Part shown: piece after piece, positions 45,585-54,017 of the stretch
Layout: every line of letters begins with the position of its first letter
Numbering within the stretch: the first letter of the stretch is position 1
The notes under the pieces: generated by a model
The model's input: the letters and a program-made list of their open reading frames with translations, nothing else
What the model was told of the DNA's origin: nothing
Database searches by the model: none
NCBI GenBank assembly: GCA_035502095.1
Contig: DATJUX010000007.1
Coordinates: 9,192-73,191, forward strand
Direction: 5' to 3'
Length of the DNA stretch: 64,000 nucleotides
Origin: JAKANT01 sp035502095
Lineage (GTDB): Bacteria; Pseudomonadota; Gammaproteobacteria; Burkholderiales; Burkholderiaceae_F
Translations under genes and position numbers: made by a program

Positions 45585-45887
45585 TTAGGGGAAGAGCTTT
45601 TCCTGTGGCGCCAGCATGTCGTCGGCGAGCGCATTCAGGTCGCGCAGGCGCCGCCGCAACTCGACGATCGAGATACCGTCGGAGTTCTTTGCCGCCATCA
45701 TCTCCTGCGTGATCTGCAGTGCGGCCATCACGGCGATGCGATCCGCGCCAAGCACCTTGCCGGCGGCGCGAATCGATTCCATCTTCTGGTCGACATAGCG
45801 CGCGCACGCGATCAGGTCGGCGCGCTCTTCCGGCTTGCAGGCGACTCGATAGCTGCGTCCGAGGATGGAAAGTTCCAGGCTGTCCAT
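45585..45887 (-). CDS. zapA: Cell division protein ZapA
   Basis: This 100-residue protein has the ZapA pattern LSILGRSYRVACKPEERADLIACARYVDQKM followed by a coiled coil, and the RIAVMAALQITQEMM stretch. ZapA crosslinks FtsZ filaments at the division site. It directly follows a short coiled-coil gene with no gap and precedes 6S RNA, the conserved order. Confidence 0.93.
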   Translation of the reverse strand: MDSLELSILGRSYRVACKPEERADLIACARYVDQKMESIRAAGKVLGADRIAVMAALQITQEMMAAKNSDGISIVELRRRLRDLNALADDMLAPQEKLFP

Positions 45888-46109
45888 CTACCTGGCCTTG
45901 GCGTCCGCCGGTTCGTCTTCCTGCGGCAGGCGCGCGAGCAATGCGTCCATGCGTTCCGTGGCGGCGGTCACCTTGGCGCGCAGCGCGGCGAGTTCGGCCG
46001 TCGCGGCGGTCGTCTGCGCGCGCAGCCGGGTGTTTTCGTCCTTCAGCGCACGCACGTGCGTCACCAGCTCAGCGAGCTTGTTCGACAGCGTCTCCAGTTC
46101 CTCCAGCAT
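45888..46109 (-). CDS. ZapB-like/TIGR02449-type small coiled-coil protein
   Basis: This 73-residue protein is almost wholly a heptad-patterned coiled coil (LEELETLSNKLAELVTHVRALKDENTRLR). It is located immediately upstream of zapA, where proteobacteria encode a small coiled-coil partner that plays a ZapB-like role. Its stop codon abuts the zapA ATG. The assignment rests on coiled-coil form and position rather than on specific motifs. Confidence 0.72.
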   Translation of the reverse strand: MLEELETLSNKLAELVTHVRALKDENTRLRAQTTAATAELAALRAKVTAATERMDALLARLPQEDEPADAKAR

Positions 46110-46182
46110 GGAACGATCCTAGCACCGCGACTACGCGAATCGGCGTGTCGATACGTGCAAGCGCTAGACTGCGCGCGCTTGT

Positions 46183-46401
46183 CGGTGTCGAAGACTCGCG
46201 TCTTCGATGAAACGGGAAACAGGAGACGGCGCCCTGCGGCGTGTCGAACCTGTGCTGCCCCCGCAACGGTAAGCAGGTGCCGGGACCCGTCCCGGCACGT
46301 CCGCAGCAGCCACTGCGACCGCATGCACCACGAAGTCTGCGGGCGCGGGAAGGCGCGGGCGTACGCCTGCAGCCCGGAGACCGGCCGACGGCCGCACACC
46401 G
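46183..46401 (+). promoter_or_regulatory. Cobalamin (adenosylcobalamin-type) riboswitch
   Basis: Conserved elements occur in order: AACGGGAAACAGGAG, GCTGCCCCCGCAACGGTAA (46258-46276), the B12-box-like AGCCACTGCGACC, GGCGCGGGAAGGCGC and CCCGGAGACCGGCC. CGGTGT (46183-46188) can pair with ACACCG (46396-46401) as the closing stem. It lies about 140 bases before btuB, as in other bacteria, and should repress btuB expression when B12 is ample. Bases 46402-46544 would be the expression platform; GC-rich hairpins are possible there but no U-tract terminator is seen, which suggests translational control. Confidence 0.9.
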
Positions 46402-46544
46402 CTCTCGCATCGGGGTGCGCGGTGGACCTGCCGCGGGGAGGCGGCGGATGCCGGCCGTGCGACCCACGCTCGGTGGCCCGTAGCTTCTCCCGCAGATCCG
46501 TGTGTTTCCTGCCGGCGGCGGGCCGGCGTGTCGGGATCCTGATC

Positions 46545-48458
46545 ATGGAACATCGTTCGCCGCCGCGGCGCGCAGCGGGCATGCTGCACGCGGCGGCAGG
46601 GATCGCGTGCGCGCTGGGAACGCTCGCCAACGCGCAGGTCACGGCACAGGCAGAACTCGATACGGTGGTAGTGACTGCCGCGCGCAGCGAGCAGCCGCTC
46701 GCCGACACGTTGCCGCACACGACGGTGATCACGCGCGCCGACATCGAACGGGCGCAGACGCGCGACCTCGTCGAACTGCTCACCCGGCAGGCCGGCGTCG
46801 AGATGGCGCGTACCGGCGGATTCGGAGCACAAGCGTCGCTGTTCATCCGTGGCACCAACTCGAGCCAGGCGCTCGTGCTGGTCGACGGCGTGCGCCTGAA
46901 CACGGCGGTGGGCGGCACCGCCAGCGTGGGCGGGATCAATCTCGACACGGTCGAACGCATCGAGATCGTGCGCGGCAATTTGTCCAGCCTGTACGGCTCG
47001 GACGCGATCGGCGGCGTGATCCAGATCTTCACGCGCGGCGGTACGGCACCGGGGGCGAGCGCGGGTGTCGAGGCGGGTGCCGGCGACTATCGCGCCGCAT
47101 CGGTCGCGGCGAACACCCATGTGGGGACGACCGAGGTGGCGGTGTCCGGCGGATTCCGCGAGGCGAAGCCGTTTTCGGCGATCGACGCGGGACAGGTGAT
47201 CGTGAATCCGGCCACGTTCACCTTCGGCGCGAATCCCGATCTCGACGAAAACCGCAATCGGACCGGATCGCTGCGCATCCGCCAGCCGCTCGGCGAGCGG
47301 ACCGAACTCGCCGCGAGCGCGTGGACCACGCTCAACGATACCGACTTCGACAGCCCGTCGGACGGACCGGCCGCGACCCATCACGAGCGTGCGCAGCAGA
47401 CGGCCTGGCAGGTCTCCGGCCGCGCGACCGTCACGGCGACCTGGGCCACGCGCCTGCAGGGGGGGGAAGCGCGCGATGACAGCCGCAGCACGTCCAGCGA
47501 TCCGTTTTCATTCAGCAACGGCGTATTCCAGGCGCGCAACCGGCAGGTCGATTGGGACAACACGTTCGCGTTGCTGCCGTCGCTGGAGGCGCATCTCGGC
47601 GCCGAGGCGTTGCGGCAGCACGGCGCCTCGACGTCGTATGACCCGACCTTCAACAATGCGGCGCTGACGTCGTTCGATCGCCGCGTGCGCGCGCTCTGGA
47701 CCGGCCTGACGATGCACGATTCGATGCAGCAGCTGCAGCTAAACGTGCGCAACGACGACTACAGCGATGTCGGTTCGGCGACCACGGGGCTCGCGGCCTA
47801 TGGTTATCAGATCACGCCGGCGTGGCGCATCAGCGCGCAATATTCGACCGCGTTTCGCGCGCCCAGCTTCAACGATCTGTACTTTCCGGGGTTCAGCAAC
47901 CCGCAGCTCATGCCCGAACGCTCGCGCAGCATCGAGGGCGGCTTGCGTTATGCGCGGGGCGAAACGAGCGTGCACCTTGCGCTCTACCACACCCGCACCG
48001 CGGACCTGATCCAGTTCGACACGGCGACGAACAAGCCCGAGAACATCGCCAGCGCGACGATCTACGGGGGCGAGCTGACGGCGATCACGCGGGTCGCCGC
48101 CTGGCACATCGAACTCATCGTCGACGCATCGCGCCCGACCGACGACACCACGGATCAGCGCCTGCTGCGACGCGCGCCGTATCGCGCGACGCTGGCGCTC
48201 GGCCGCGGGTTCGGTCCGGTCGACGTCGATGCGTCGGTGACGCACGTTGCGTCGCGCTACGACACCGACATCAACACGTTCGAGCGGATCGGCCTCGACG
48301 CGTACACCCTGTTGCGCGCGACGCTCGCCTACCGCATCGGCGATCGGGTCCGCATTACGCTGCGGGGGGAAAATCTCGGCAACGCGCACTACCAGCTCGT
48401 GAGCGGCTACAACACCCAACGCCGCGGCGCTTTCATCGGTGCCGAGGTCCGGATTTGA
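46545..48458 (+). CDS. btuB: TonB-dependent vitamin B12 outer-membrane receptor
   Basis: This 637-residue receptor has a signal peptide (about 1-27), the TonB box DTVVVTAAR, a plug domain with GTNSSQALVLVDGVRLN and RIEIVRGNLSSLYGSDAIGG, and a beta-barrel ending in a terminal aromatic/hydrophobic strand (IGAEVRI). It is controlled by the cobalamin riboswitch just upstream and followed without a gap by btuC. Energy should come from ExbB/ExbD encoded at 52.8-54.0 kb and an unseen TonB. Confidence 0.88.
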   Translation: MEHRSPPRRAAGMLHAAAGIACALGTLANAQVTAQAELDTVVVTAARSEQPLADTLPHTTVITRADIERAQTRDLVELLTRQAGVEMARTGGFGAQASLFIRGTNSSQALVLVDGVRLNTAVGGTASVGGINLDTVERIEIVRGNLSSLYGSDAIGGVIQIFTRGGTAPGASAGVEAGAGDYRAASVAANTHVGTTEVAVSGGFREAKPFSAIDAGQVIVNPATFTFGANPDLDENRNRTGSLRIRQPLGERTELAASAWTTLNDTDFDSPSDGPAATHHERAQQTAWQVSGRATVTATWATRLQGGEARDDSRSTSSDPFSFSNGVFQARNRQVDWDNTFALLPSLEAHLGAEALRQHGASTSYDPTFNNAALTSFDRRVRALWTGLTMHDSMQQLQLNVRNDDYSDVGSATTGLAAYGYQITPAWRISAQYSTAFRAPSFNDLYFPGFSNPQLMPERSRSIEGGLRYARGETSVHLALYHTRTADLIQFDTATNKPENIASATIYGGELTAITRVAAWHIELIVDASRPTDDTTDQRLLRRAPYRATLALGRGFGPVDVDASVTHVASRYDTDINTFERIGLDAYTLLRATLAYRIGDRVRITLRGENLGNAHYQLVSGYNTQRRGAFIGAEVRI

Positions 48459-49477
48459 GATTGGCGGCGCCCGCAGCACGCCCGCGTGACCGCCACGTGC
48501 TTGCCGCATTGGCGCTGGCGGGCGTCGCGAGCATCACGCTCGCGCTGGCGGTGGGGAGCGTGGCTGCTCCATGGCCGGCGGTGATCGAAGCGTTGCGCGG
48601 CGACCGCAGCGGCGCGCTCGCGGCGATCGTGCTCGACCTGCGTCTCCCGCGCGCGCTCTCCGCGTTCGCGGTGGGCGGCCTGCTCGCGCTCTCGGGCGCA
48701 CTGCTGCAGGCGTTGTTGCGCAACCCGCTCGCCGATCCATACGTGCTCGGCATTTCGGGCGGCGCCTCGGTGGCGGCGCTGCTCGCGCTCGCCACCGGGG
48801 CGGCACTGTGGGTGATGCAGCTCGCGAGTGCGGCCGGGGCGCTCGCCACGTTGCTGCTGCTGGTCCTGCTGGCGCGCCGTTCGCTGTTTTCTCGCGCCGT
48901 GCTGGCCGGCGACGACGCGGCGAGCGGCGTGCTGCTGACCGGCGTGATGATTGCGGCGCTCACCGCGGCGCTGCTGAGCCTTCTGCTTGCGCTGGCGCCG
49001 GACGGCCGCCTGCGCTCGATGGTGTTCTGGCTGCTGGGCGATCTCGCGGGCGCCACCGACAAGCCGACCGCGGCGGTGGCGCTGCTGCTGTTCGCACTCC
49101 TGCTTGCATTGGCGACCGCGTTCGCGCGCCCGCTCAACCTGATCCTGCGCGGCGAGGTGGCGGCGTATACCCAGGGCGTCGACGTCGACCGGGTGCGGCG
49201 CGTGCTCGTGGTCGCCTCCGCCCTCGCGACCGGATGCGCGGTGACGCTGGCGGGCGCGGTCGGGTTCGTCGGTTTCGTCGCGCCGCACGTCGTACGCACC
49301 TGGATCGGCAACGATCAGCGCGTCCTGCTGCCGGCCTCCGCGCTGTTCGGCGGCACGTTGCTCGTCATCGCCGACACGATCGCGCGCACGGTCGTCGCGC
49401 CGTTGCAGTTGCCGGTCGGCGTGCTCACCGCGCTGATCGGCGTACCGGTGTTCCTATGGCTGCTGCAGCGCCGATGA
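48455..49477 (+). CDS. btuC: Cobalamin ABC transporter permease BtuC
   Basis: This roughly 340-residue FecCD-type permease has about ten helices, with LRLPRALSAFAVGGLLALSGALLQALLRNPLADPYVLGISGGAS near the start and GAVGFVGFVAPHVVR plus the coupling region near the end. The start is the least sure point: TTG 48455 overlaps the btuB stop (TTGA) and has GAGG about 8 bases upstream; TTG 48461 or GTG 48497 are alternatives. It overlaps btuD by 4 bases. Confidence 0.87.
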   Translation: MRLAAPAARPRDRHVLAALALAGVASITLALAVGSVAAPWPAVIEALRGDRSGALAAIVLDLRLPRALSAFAVGGLLALSGALLQALLRNPLADPYVLGISGGASVAALLALATGAALWVMQLASAAGALATLLLLVLLARRSLFSRAVLAGDDAASGVLLTGVMIAALTAALLSLLLALAPDGRLRSMVFWLLGDLAGATDKPTAAVALLLFALLLALATAFARPLNLILRGEVAAYTQGVDVDRVRRVLVVASALATGCAVTLAGAVGFVGFVAPHVVRTWIGNDQRVLLPASALFGGTLLVIADTIARTVVAPLQLPVGVLTALIGVPVFLWLLQRR

Positions 49478-50283
49478 GCCAGGCATCATTGCTGGCGTGC
49501 ACCGGGGTCTCGCTGCAGGTGCGCGGGGCGCGCGAGCCAAGGGTGCTGGTGCGGGATCTGCACTGGCAGGTCGAGGCCGGAGAGCGCTGGGTCGTACTGG
49601 GTCCGAACGGCGCCGGGAAGTCGACGCTGCTCGCGGCACTCGCCGGCGTACGCCAGGTCGATGGAGGACGGGTTCTCTATGGCGGTGCACCGCTGTCCGC
49701 GATCGACGTGCTCGCGCAGGCGACGCGCCGGGCACTGGTGACCGACCGCTGGCACGACGCGTTCTCCGCGAGCGTGTTGCAGACTGTCCTGACTGCGCGC
49801 TATCGCTTCGGTGCCAACGATGCGGCGGCGGTCGCCGCGGCGACCGCCGCGCTCGATCGCCTCGACTGCGGGCACCTTGCCGAGGCCGACATCCGAACGC
49901 TGTCGCGCGGCGAACGCCAACGGGTGGCGATCGCGGCCGCCCTGGCGCAGGAGACCCCGGTCGTGCTGCTCGACGAGCCGATCGCGCACCAGGACCCGCG
50001 CCATCAGGTGCTCGTACTGGACGCGCTGCGCGCCGCGCCGGACCGGACGGTGGTGGCGTCCTTGCACGATGTCAATGGCGCGCTGCGGTTTGCGACGCAC
50101 GCGCTGCTGCTGTCGGGCCGGGGCGAGTGGAGCGCGGGGCCGGCGCGCGAGGTTCTGAGCGCGCAGCGCATGAGTGCATTGTTTGCGACGCCGTTTGTCG
50201 CGCTGCATCCTGCCGGCTCGAGCGGATCTGCCGAGGTCCTCGTGCCGCAATCGCCTGCCGCGCGCGATAGCCCTCCGCTATAG
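49474..50283 (+). CDS. btuD: Cobalamin ABC transporter ATPase BtuD
   Basis: This 269-residue ATPase has Walker A GPNGAGKST, the signature LSRGERQRVAIA and Walker B VVLLDEP, followed by SLHDVN with the switch histidine. The 4-base overlap with btuC (ATGA 49474-49477) and the riboswitch upstream assign it to B12 uptake. An in-frame ATG at 49456 would add six residues inside btuC. The C-terminal extension contains HPAGSSGSAEVLVPQ. Confidence 0.88.
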   Translation: MSQASLLACTGVSLQVRGAREPRVLVRDLHWQVEAGERWVVLGPNGAGKSTLLAALAGVRQVDGGRVLYGGAPLSAIDVLAQATRRALVTDRWHDAFSASVLQTVLTARYRFGANDAAAVAAATAALDRLDCGHLAEADIRTLSRGERQRVAIAAALAQETPVVLLDEPIAHQDPRHQVLVLDALRAAPDRTVVASLHDVNGALRFATHALLLSGRGEWSAGPAREVLSAQRMSALFATPFVALHPAGSSGSAEVLVPQSPAARDSPPL

Positions 50284-50348
50284 TCGCCGCCTACCCGCCT
50301 GGCCACGCGGTCGAAAGAAACCGCGCAGTGCGGCGCGCGAGGGGCGCA

Positions 50349-50978
50349 ATGCCGGTTTTCCTGGTTGCCAATCCGAAAGGCGGTGTGGGCAAGAGCACCA
50401 TCGCCACCAATCTGGCCGGTTATTTCGCGCGGCAGGGGTACCGGACCATGCTGGGCGACCTGGATCGCCAGCATTCCTCGCGGGCGTGGCTCGCGCTGCG
50501 CCCGCCCCACCTGCCGGAAATCGAGACCTGGGATGTCGACGCGGACCGGATCGCACGCCCGCCGAAGGGAGTCACCCACGTCGTGCTCGATTCTCCGGCG
50601 GCGTTGCATGGCAGCCTCCTGAAGGAGGCGCTGCGCGTTTCGGACCGCGTGATCGTGCCGCTGCAGGCGTCGCTGTTCGATATCTACGCGACGACGGCGT
50701 TTCTCGCCAAGCTCGCCGACCGCGGCGAACTGAAAGCGAATGGACAGGTCGGAGTGCTGGGGATGCGCGTCAACCAGCGTACGCGGGCGTCCGATCAATT
50801 GCAGCGCTTCGTCGAAGGGCTCAATCTTCCGGTGCTCGGATTCCTGCGCGACACCCAGAACTACGTGCAGCTTGCCGCCCATGGCCTGACCGTCTGGGAT
50901 GTCTCGCCGAGCCGGGTCGAGAAGGATCTGGAGCAATGGGCGACATTGATCGCCTGGGCAGATGGAGACAAGCGATGA
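50349..50978 (+). CDS. ParA/MinD-family ATPase (orphan)
   Basis: This 209-residue protein has the deviant Walker A NPKGGVGKST (about 8-17), the LGDLDRQHS motif in place of the usual DxDPQ, and a VVLDSPA Walker-B-like strand. It belongs to short ParA-like ATPases found outside partition loci; no parB or centromere-like repeat is nearby. A likely -10 (TATAGT) lies about 70 bases upstream, so it may have its own promoter after btuD. It overlaps the DinB gene by 4 bases. Cargo or function unknown. Confidence 0.82.
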   Translation: MPVFLVANPKGGVGKSTIATNLAGYFARQGYRTMLGDLDRQHSSRAWLALRPPHLPEIETWDVDADRIARPPKGVTHVVLDSPAALHGSLLKEALRVSDRVIVPLQASLFDIYATTAFLAKLADRGELKANGQVGVLGMRVNQRTRASDQLQRFVEGLNLPVLGFLRDTQNYVQLAAHGLTVWDVSPSRVEKDLEQWATLIAWADGDKR

Positions 50979-51517
50979 TCGATGCCGAGCATTGCCAGAT
51001 GTTTGCGGCCTACAACACCTGGATGAACGAGAAGCTGTACGACTGCGCGCAGCAGTTGTCGGACGCGGATCGCAAGCTGGATCGCGGCGCGTTCTTCCGC
51101 TCGATCCATTCGACGCTGAATCACCTGCTTTGGGGTGACCGCTTGTGGCTGGGGCGCTTTACCGGCCGCAAGCACGAGGTCGGACCGATCGGAGTCGACC
51201 TCTACACGGACTTCGATCATCTGCGGCTCGCGCGCGTCGAGATGGACGCCGATCTCACCGACTGGGCGCTGGCCCTGCGGCCGGAAAAGCTGGCGGGGCC
51301 GCTGACATGGTTCTCCGGCGTCGCGCAATGCGACATGACGCGGCCGATTTGGCTGTGCGTGACACAGCTCTTCAATCACCAGACGCATCATCGCGGCCAG
51401 GTGACGACGCTGCTCAAGCAGGCGGGCGTCGACCCCGGAATCACCGACCTTCCCTGGACGCCGCTGGCGCGCGACGCGGCAGGCCGGATCATTCTGAGCG
51501 ACGACTACGCGCTTTAG
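50975..51517 (+). CDS. DinB-family metal-binding protein
   Basis: This 180-residue four-helix protein has the three histidines of the DinB fold: His50 (LNHLLWGD), His135 and His139 in NHQTHHRGQ. Members bind a divalent metal; some are thiol transferases with bacillithiol or mycothiol, most are uncharacterised. It is translationally coupled to the ParA-like gene. Its last 29 bases overlap the convergent DUF2721 gene. Confidence 0.85.
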   Translation: MIDAEHCQMFAAYNTWMNEKLYDCAQQLSDADRKLDRGAFFRSIHSTLNHLLWGDRLWLGRFTGRKHEVGPIGVDLYTDFDHLRLARVEMDADLTDWALALRPEKLAGPLTWFSGVAQCDMTRPIWLCVTQLFNHQTHHRGQVTTLLKQAGVDPGITDLPWTPLARDAAGRIILSDDYAL

Positions 51518-51989
51518 GCGCCGTCGCCGACGCGGCGACGTGGGCGCTGAAGCGCAGCGTCGCGGTGGCGATGTAGACCTCGCGCAGGAACGTGAGCAGC
51601 CCGGCGATCAGCGCGAGCATGGCGCAGCTGAAGATGGCGGCCACCACCCGCGAAATGTCCGGCCACCCCGCGTAGTAGGCGGCCGTGAACAGGCCGACGA
51701 TGACGGCGGATACCAGCAGTCCGGAGATCACGCACAGCACGATCGCGCGCAGGATCAGTGCCGACCTGCGTGCACACACCGCGTGTTCCGTGCGCAACGC
51801 GTCCGCCTGCGTTACCTGCGATCCGTCCAGGATGCGCTCGATTTCGCGCGCTCGATCGACCGCACGGCCGAGCCGGTTCGCCAGTACGCCGAGCAACCCG
51901 GCGATCGCGGTGAGCAGGAACACCGGCGCGACCGAGAGCTGGATGACGTGGGCGATCAGATCGAGTTGCGGGGGCAGGGTACCCGTCAT
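51489..51989 (-). CDS. DUF2721 membrane protein
   Basis: This 166-residue protein fits DUF2721: an N-terminal LDLIAHVIQLSVAPVFLLTAIAGLLGVLANRLGR stretch with one helix, a basic linker, and two further helices (ILRAIVLCVISGLLVSAVIVG and AAIFSCAMLALIAGLLTF). Function is unknown. It overlaps btuF by 4 bases at its start and the convergent DinB gene at its end, the last gene of the bamE-dapB-exbBD-btuF cluster. Confidence 0.75.
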   Translation of the reverse strand: MTGTLPPQLDLIAHVIQLSVAPVFLLTAIAGLLGVLANRLGRAVDRAREIERILDGSQVTQADALRTEHAVCARRSALILRAIVLCVISGLLVSAVIVGLFTAAYYAGWPDISRVVAAIFSCAMLALIAGLLTFLREVYIATATLRFSAHVAASATAPKARSRRSE

Positions 51990-52855
51990 TTGGCACCGCG
52001 GGCGGCATCGATGCGCGCACACAGTAGCGCAAGCTCCTCCAGCATGCGCGGCGTATGCCGGTTTATGCGGTTGGCGTCGAGCGTCACGAGCTGATCGTGC
52101 GCCACCGCCGGGATCTGAGGAAAGCGGCGCCACATGTCGAGTGCGCCCGAAGGGCGGGCGTCCGCCTCGGCGGTGACAATGATCTCCGGCTGCGCCGCGA
52201 CGACGGCTTCGATCGAGACCTGCGGCGCGATCGGCGCCAGGCCTTCGAAAACGTTGCGCCCACCGCAGATGCGGATGCCTTCGCTCAGCACGTGGCGGCC
52301 ACCCAGCGTCATCAGCGGCTCGGCCCAGATCTGATAGAAGACGGCGACCTGTCTGCGCCCGGCGTATTGCGCCTGCAGCGCCGCGACCCGGGCGCGGAAT
52401 GCGGCAGCGACCTGGGCCGCCTCGGGATGGGCGAGCAGGACGCCGAGCCGCTCCATCGAGATGGCGATGCTTTCGATCGCACCGGGCTCGTCGACATAGA
52501 CGGGAACGCCGAGGCGCTTGATCGCTTCGATCACGGGCGGCGGGAATCCCGTGCCCCACACCACGATCAGGTCCGGATGCGCCGCGGCGACGCGCTCGAG
52601 ATCGACGTTGTGCGCGCGCGCGATGCGCGGAATCCGGCGTGCCGCAGCGGGGTAGTCGGAGTACTCGGTGGTGCCGACGATGCGCGCGCCGGCGCCGATG
52701 GCGAACAGCTGCTCGGTGATGTGCGGCGCGAGGCTGACGATGCGTTGCGCCGGCTGGGCAAGAACGACCGTGTTGCCCGCGTCGTCGACCGCCCTGACTT
52801 CGGCCACCGCGCCGGTGCAGGCCAGGAGCAGGGCCGCCCACAGCGCGCGGATCAT
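51986..52855 (-). CDS. btuF: Cobalamin-binding periplasmic protein BtuF
   Basis: This 289-residue class III binding protein has a signal peptide (about 1-18), RIVSLAPHITEQLFAIGAGARIVGTTEYSDYPAAA, PDLIVVWGTG and a long backbone helix, matching BtuF. It delivers B12 from BtuB to BtuCD. In this window it is separated from btuBCD and placed on the opposite strand, coupled by 4-base overlaps to exbD and the DUF2721 gene. No riboswitch precedes it. Confidence 0.85.
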   Translation of the reverse strand: MIRALWAALLLACTGAVAEVRAVDDAGNTVVLAQPAQRIVSLAPHITEQLFAIGAGARIVGTTEYSDYPAAARRIPRIARAHNVDLERVAAAHPDLIVVWGTGFPPPVIEAIKRLGVPVYVDEPGAIESIAISMERLGVLLAHPEAAQVAAAFRARVAALQAQYAGRRQVAVFYQIWAEPLMTLGGRHVLSEGIRICGGRNVFEGLAPIAPQVSIEAVVAAQPEIIVTAEADARPSGALDMWRRFPQIPAVAHDQLVTLDANRINRHTPRMLEELALLCARIDAARGAK

Positions 52856-53304
52856 TGTGCTTTCTTGGCCGCCTTTTCCGGGTCGGATCCGCGCGGCTCG
52901 GTCACGAACCCGATCCTGGTCAGCCCGGCGTCCTGCGCGGCGGCCATCACCTCGGCAACCCGCTCGAATCGGGCTGCCTTGTCGGCGCGCAGGTGCAGGT
53001 CGGGCGGCGGCGATTTCGCCGCGGCGGCCGCGAGGCGCGCGGCGAGGTCCTTCGCGTCCACCAGATCGGCATTCCAGAACACGCGGCCGTCGGCATCGAT
53101 CGAGATCTTGATCGCCTCAGTGCGAGTGTTGACGGGTGCCGCCTTCACGTCCGGCAGGTCGAGGCGAATCGCATAGGCGAGCAGCGGCGCCGTGATGATG
53201 AAGATCACCAGCAGCACCAGCATCACGTCGACCAACGGCGTCACGTTGATCTCCGCCATCGGCTGCGAGGGTGCGAGGCCGCGCTCGAATCCGCCGAAGC
53301 TCAT
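52852..53304 (-). CDS. exbD: ExbD/TolR-family biopolymer transport protein
   Basis: This 150-residue protein has a short cytoplasmic start, one membrane helix with the functional aspartate region (EINVTPLVDVMLVLLVIFII) and a periplasmic domain. It forms the proton channel with ExbB that energises TonB. ATG 53304 overlaps the exbB stop, and its stop overlaps btuF. TolR is a possible alternative; the BtuF linkage favours an ExbD role. Confidence 0.87.
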   Translation of the reverse strand: MSFGGFERGLAPSQPMAEINVTPLVDVMLVLLVIFIITAPLLAYAIRLDLPDVKAAPVNTRTEAIKISIDADGRVFWNADLVDAKDLAARLAAAAAKSPPPDLHLRADKAARFERVAEVMAAAQDAGLTRIGFVTEPRGSDPEKAAKKAQ

Positions 53305-54017
53305 ACATCGCTCCCGCGCACACCCGTCTGCGCTCCTTCCAGCCGGGCGCCGGTCGTCACGTACGCGTGCAGGTCGTGCGCGAATCCGTCGAGCAAGGCG
53401 AGAAGCAGGCGATTCACGCGCGTGAACGCGTTGTAGGCCAGCACGGCGGGAATCGCGACCGCGAGGCCGAAGGCGGTCATCAGCAGCGCTTCGCCGACCG
53501 GGCCGGCGACCTTGTCGATCGAGATGGTGCCGGCGCTCGCAATGCTCAACAGCGCGTGATAGATGCCCCACACCGTGCCGAACAGACCCACGAACGGTGC
53601 CGTGCTGCCGACCGACGCGAGAAACGTAAGGCCTGCTTCGAGGCGCGCGGCCGCTTCGTTGATGCGCTGGCGCAGCGCGCGGGTGATGAGTTCGGAGCGG
53701 TCGATATGCGAAGCGAGGCTGCCTGCCGCGACCTGGCTTTGCGCCGCACTCGCCGCGCTTTGCGCGAGCGGCACGAATAACGCCTCGGCATCGCGCCGGC
53801 GCAGGTCGGCGATCGCCACTTGCACCGACGGCGCGCCCCAGAATGCCTCGAGCTGGCGCGCGGCAGCACGCACGCGCACCCAGGCCCACGCTTTCCAGAG
53901 GATCAGGAACCAGCTCAGCACCGACATCGCCAGCAGCAGATACGCCGTCGTGCGGATCACGACGTCGGCCTGGCTCCAGAAGTGGGCGAGCCCGAGGCTG
54001 ACGCTTTCCTGCTCCAT
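53301..54017 (-). CDS. exbB: ExbB/TolQ/MotA-family proton channel protein
   Basis: This 238-residue protein has three helices: one near residues 26-46, and two in the C-terminal half within GLTFLASVGSTAPFVGLFGTVWGIYHALLSIA and GEALLMTAFGLAVAIPAVLAYNAF, the MotA/TolQ/ExbB signature. It begins with TGATG overlap (1 base) with the dapB stop. No tolA, tolB or pal is nearby, so ExbB is more likely than TolQ. Confidence 0.87.
   Translation of the reverse strand: MEQESVSLGLAHFWSQADVVIRTTAYLLLAMSVLSWFLILWKAWAWVRVRAAARQLEAFWGAPSVQVAIADLRRRDAEALFVPLAQSAASAAQSQVAAGSLASHIDRSELITRALRQRINEAAARLEAGLTFLASVGSTAPFVGLFGTVWGIYHALLSIASAGTISIDKVAGPVGEALLMTAFGLAVAIPAVLAYNAFTRVNRLLLALLDGFAHDLHAYVTTGARLEGAQTGVRGSDV

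Noticed and set aside
50349..50978. Plasmid partition locus
   Set aside because: The ParA-like gene has no ParB partner, repeats or replication gene; the surroundings are chromosomal housekeeping genes.
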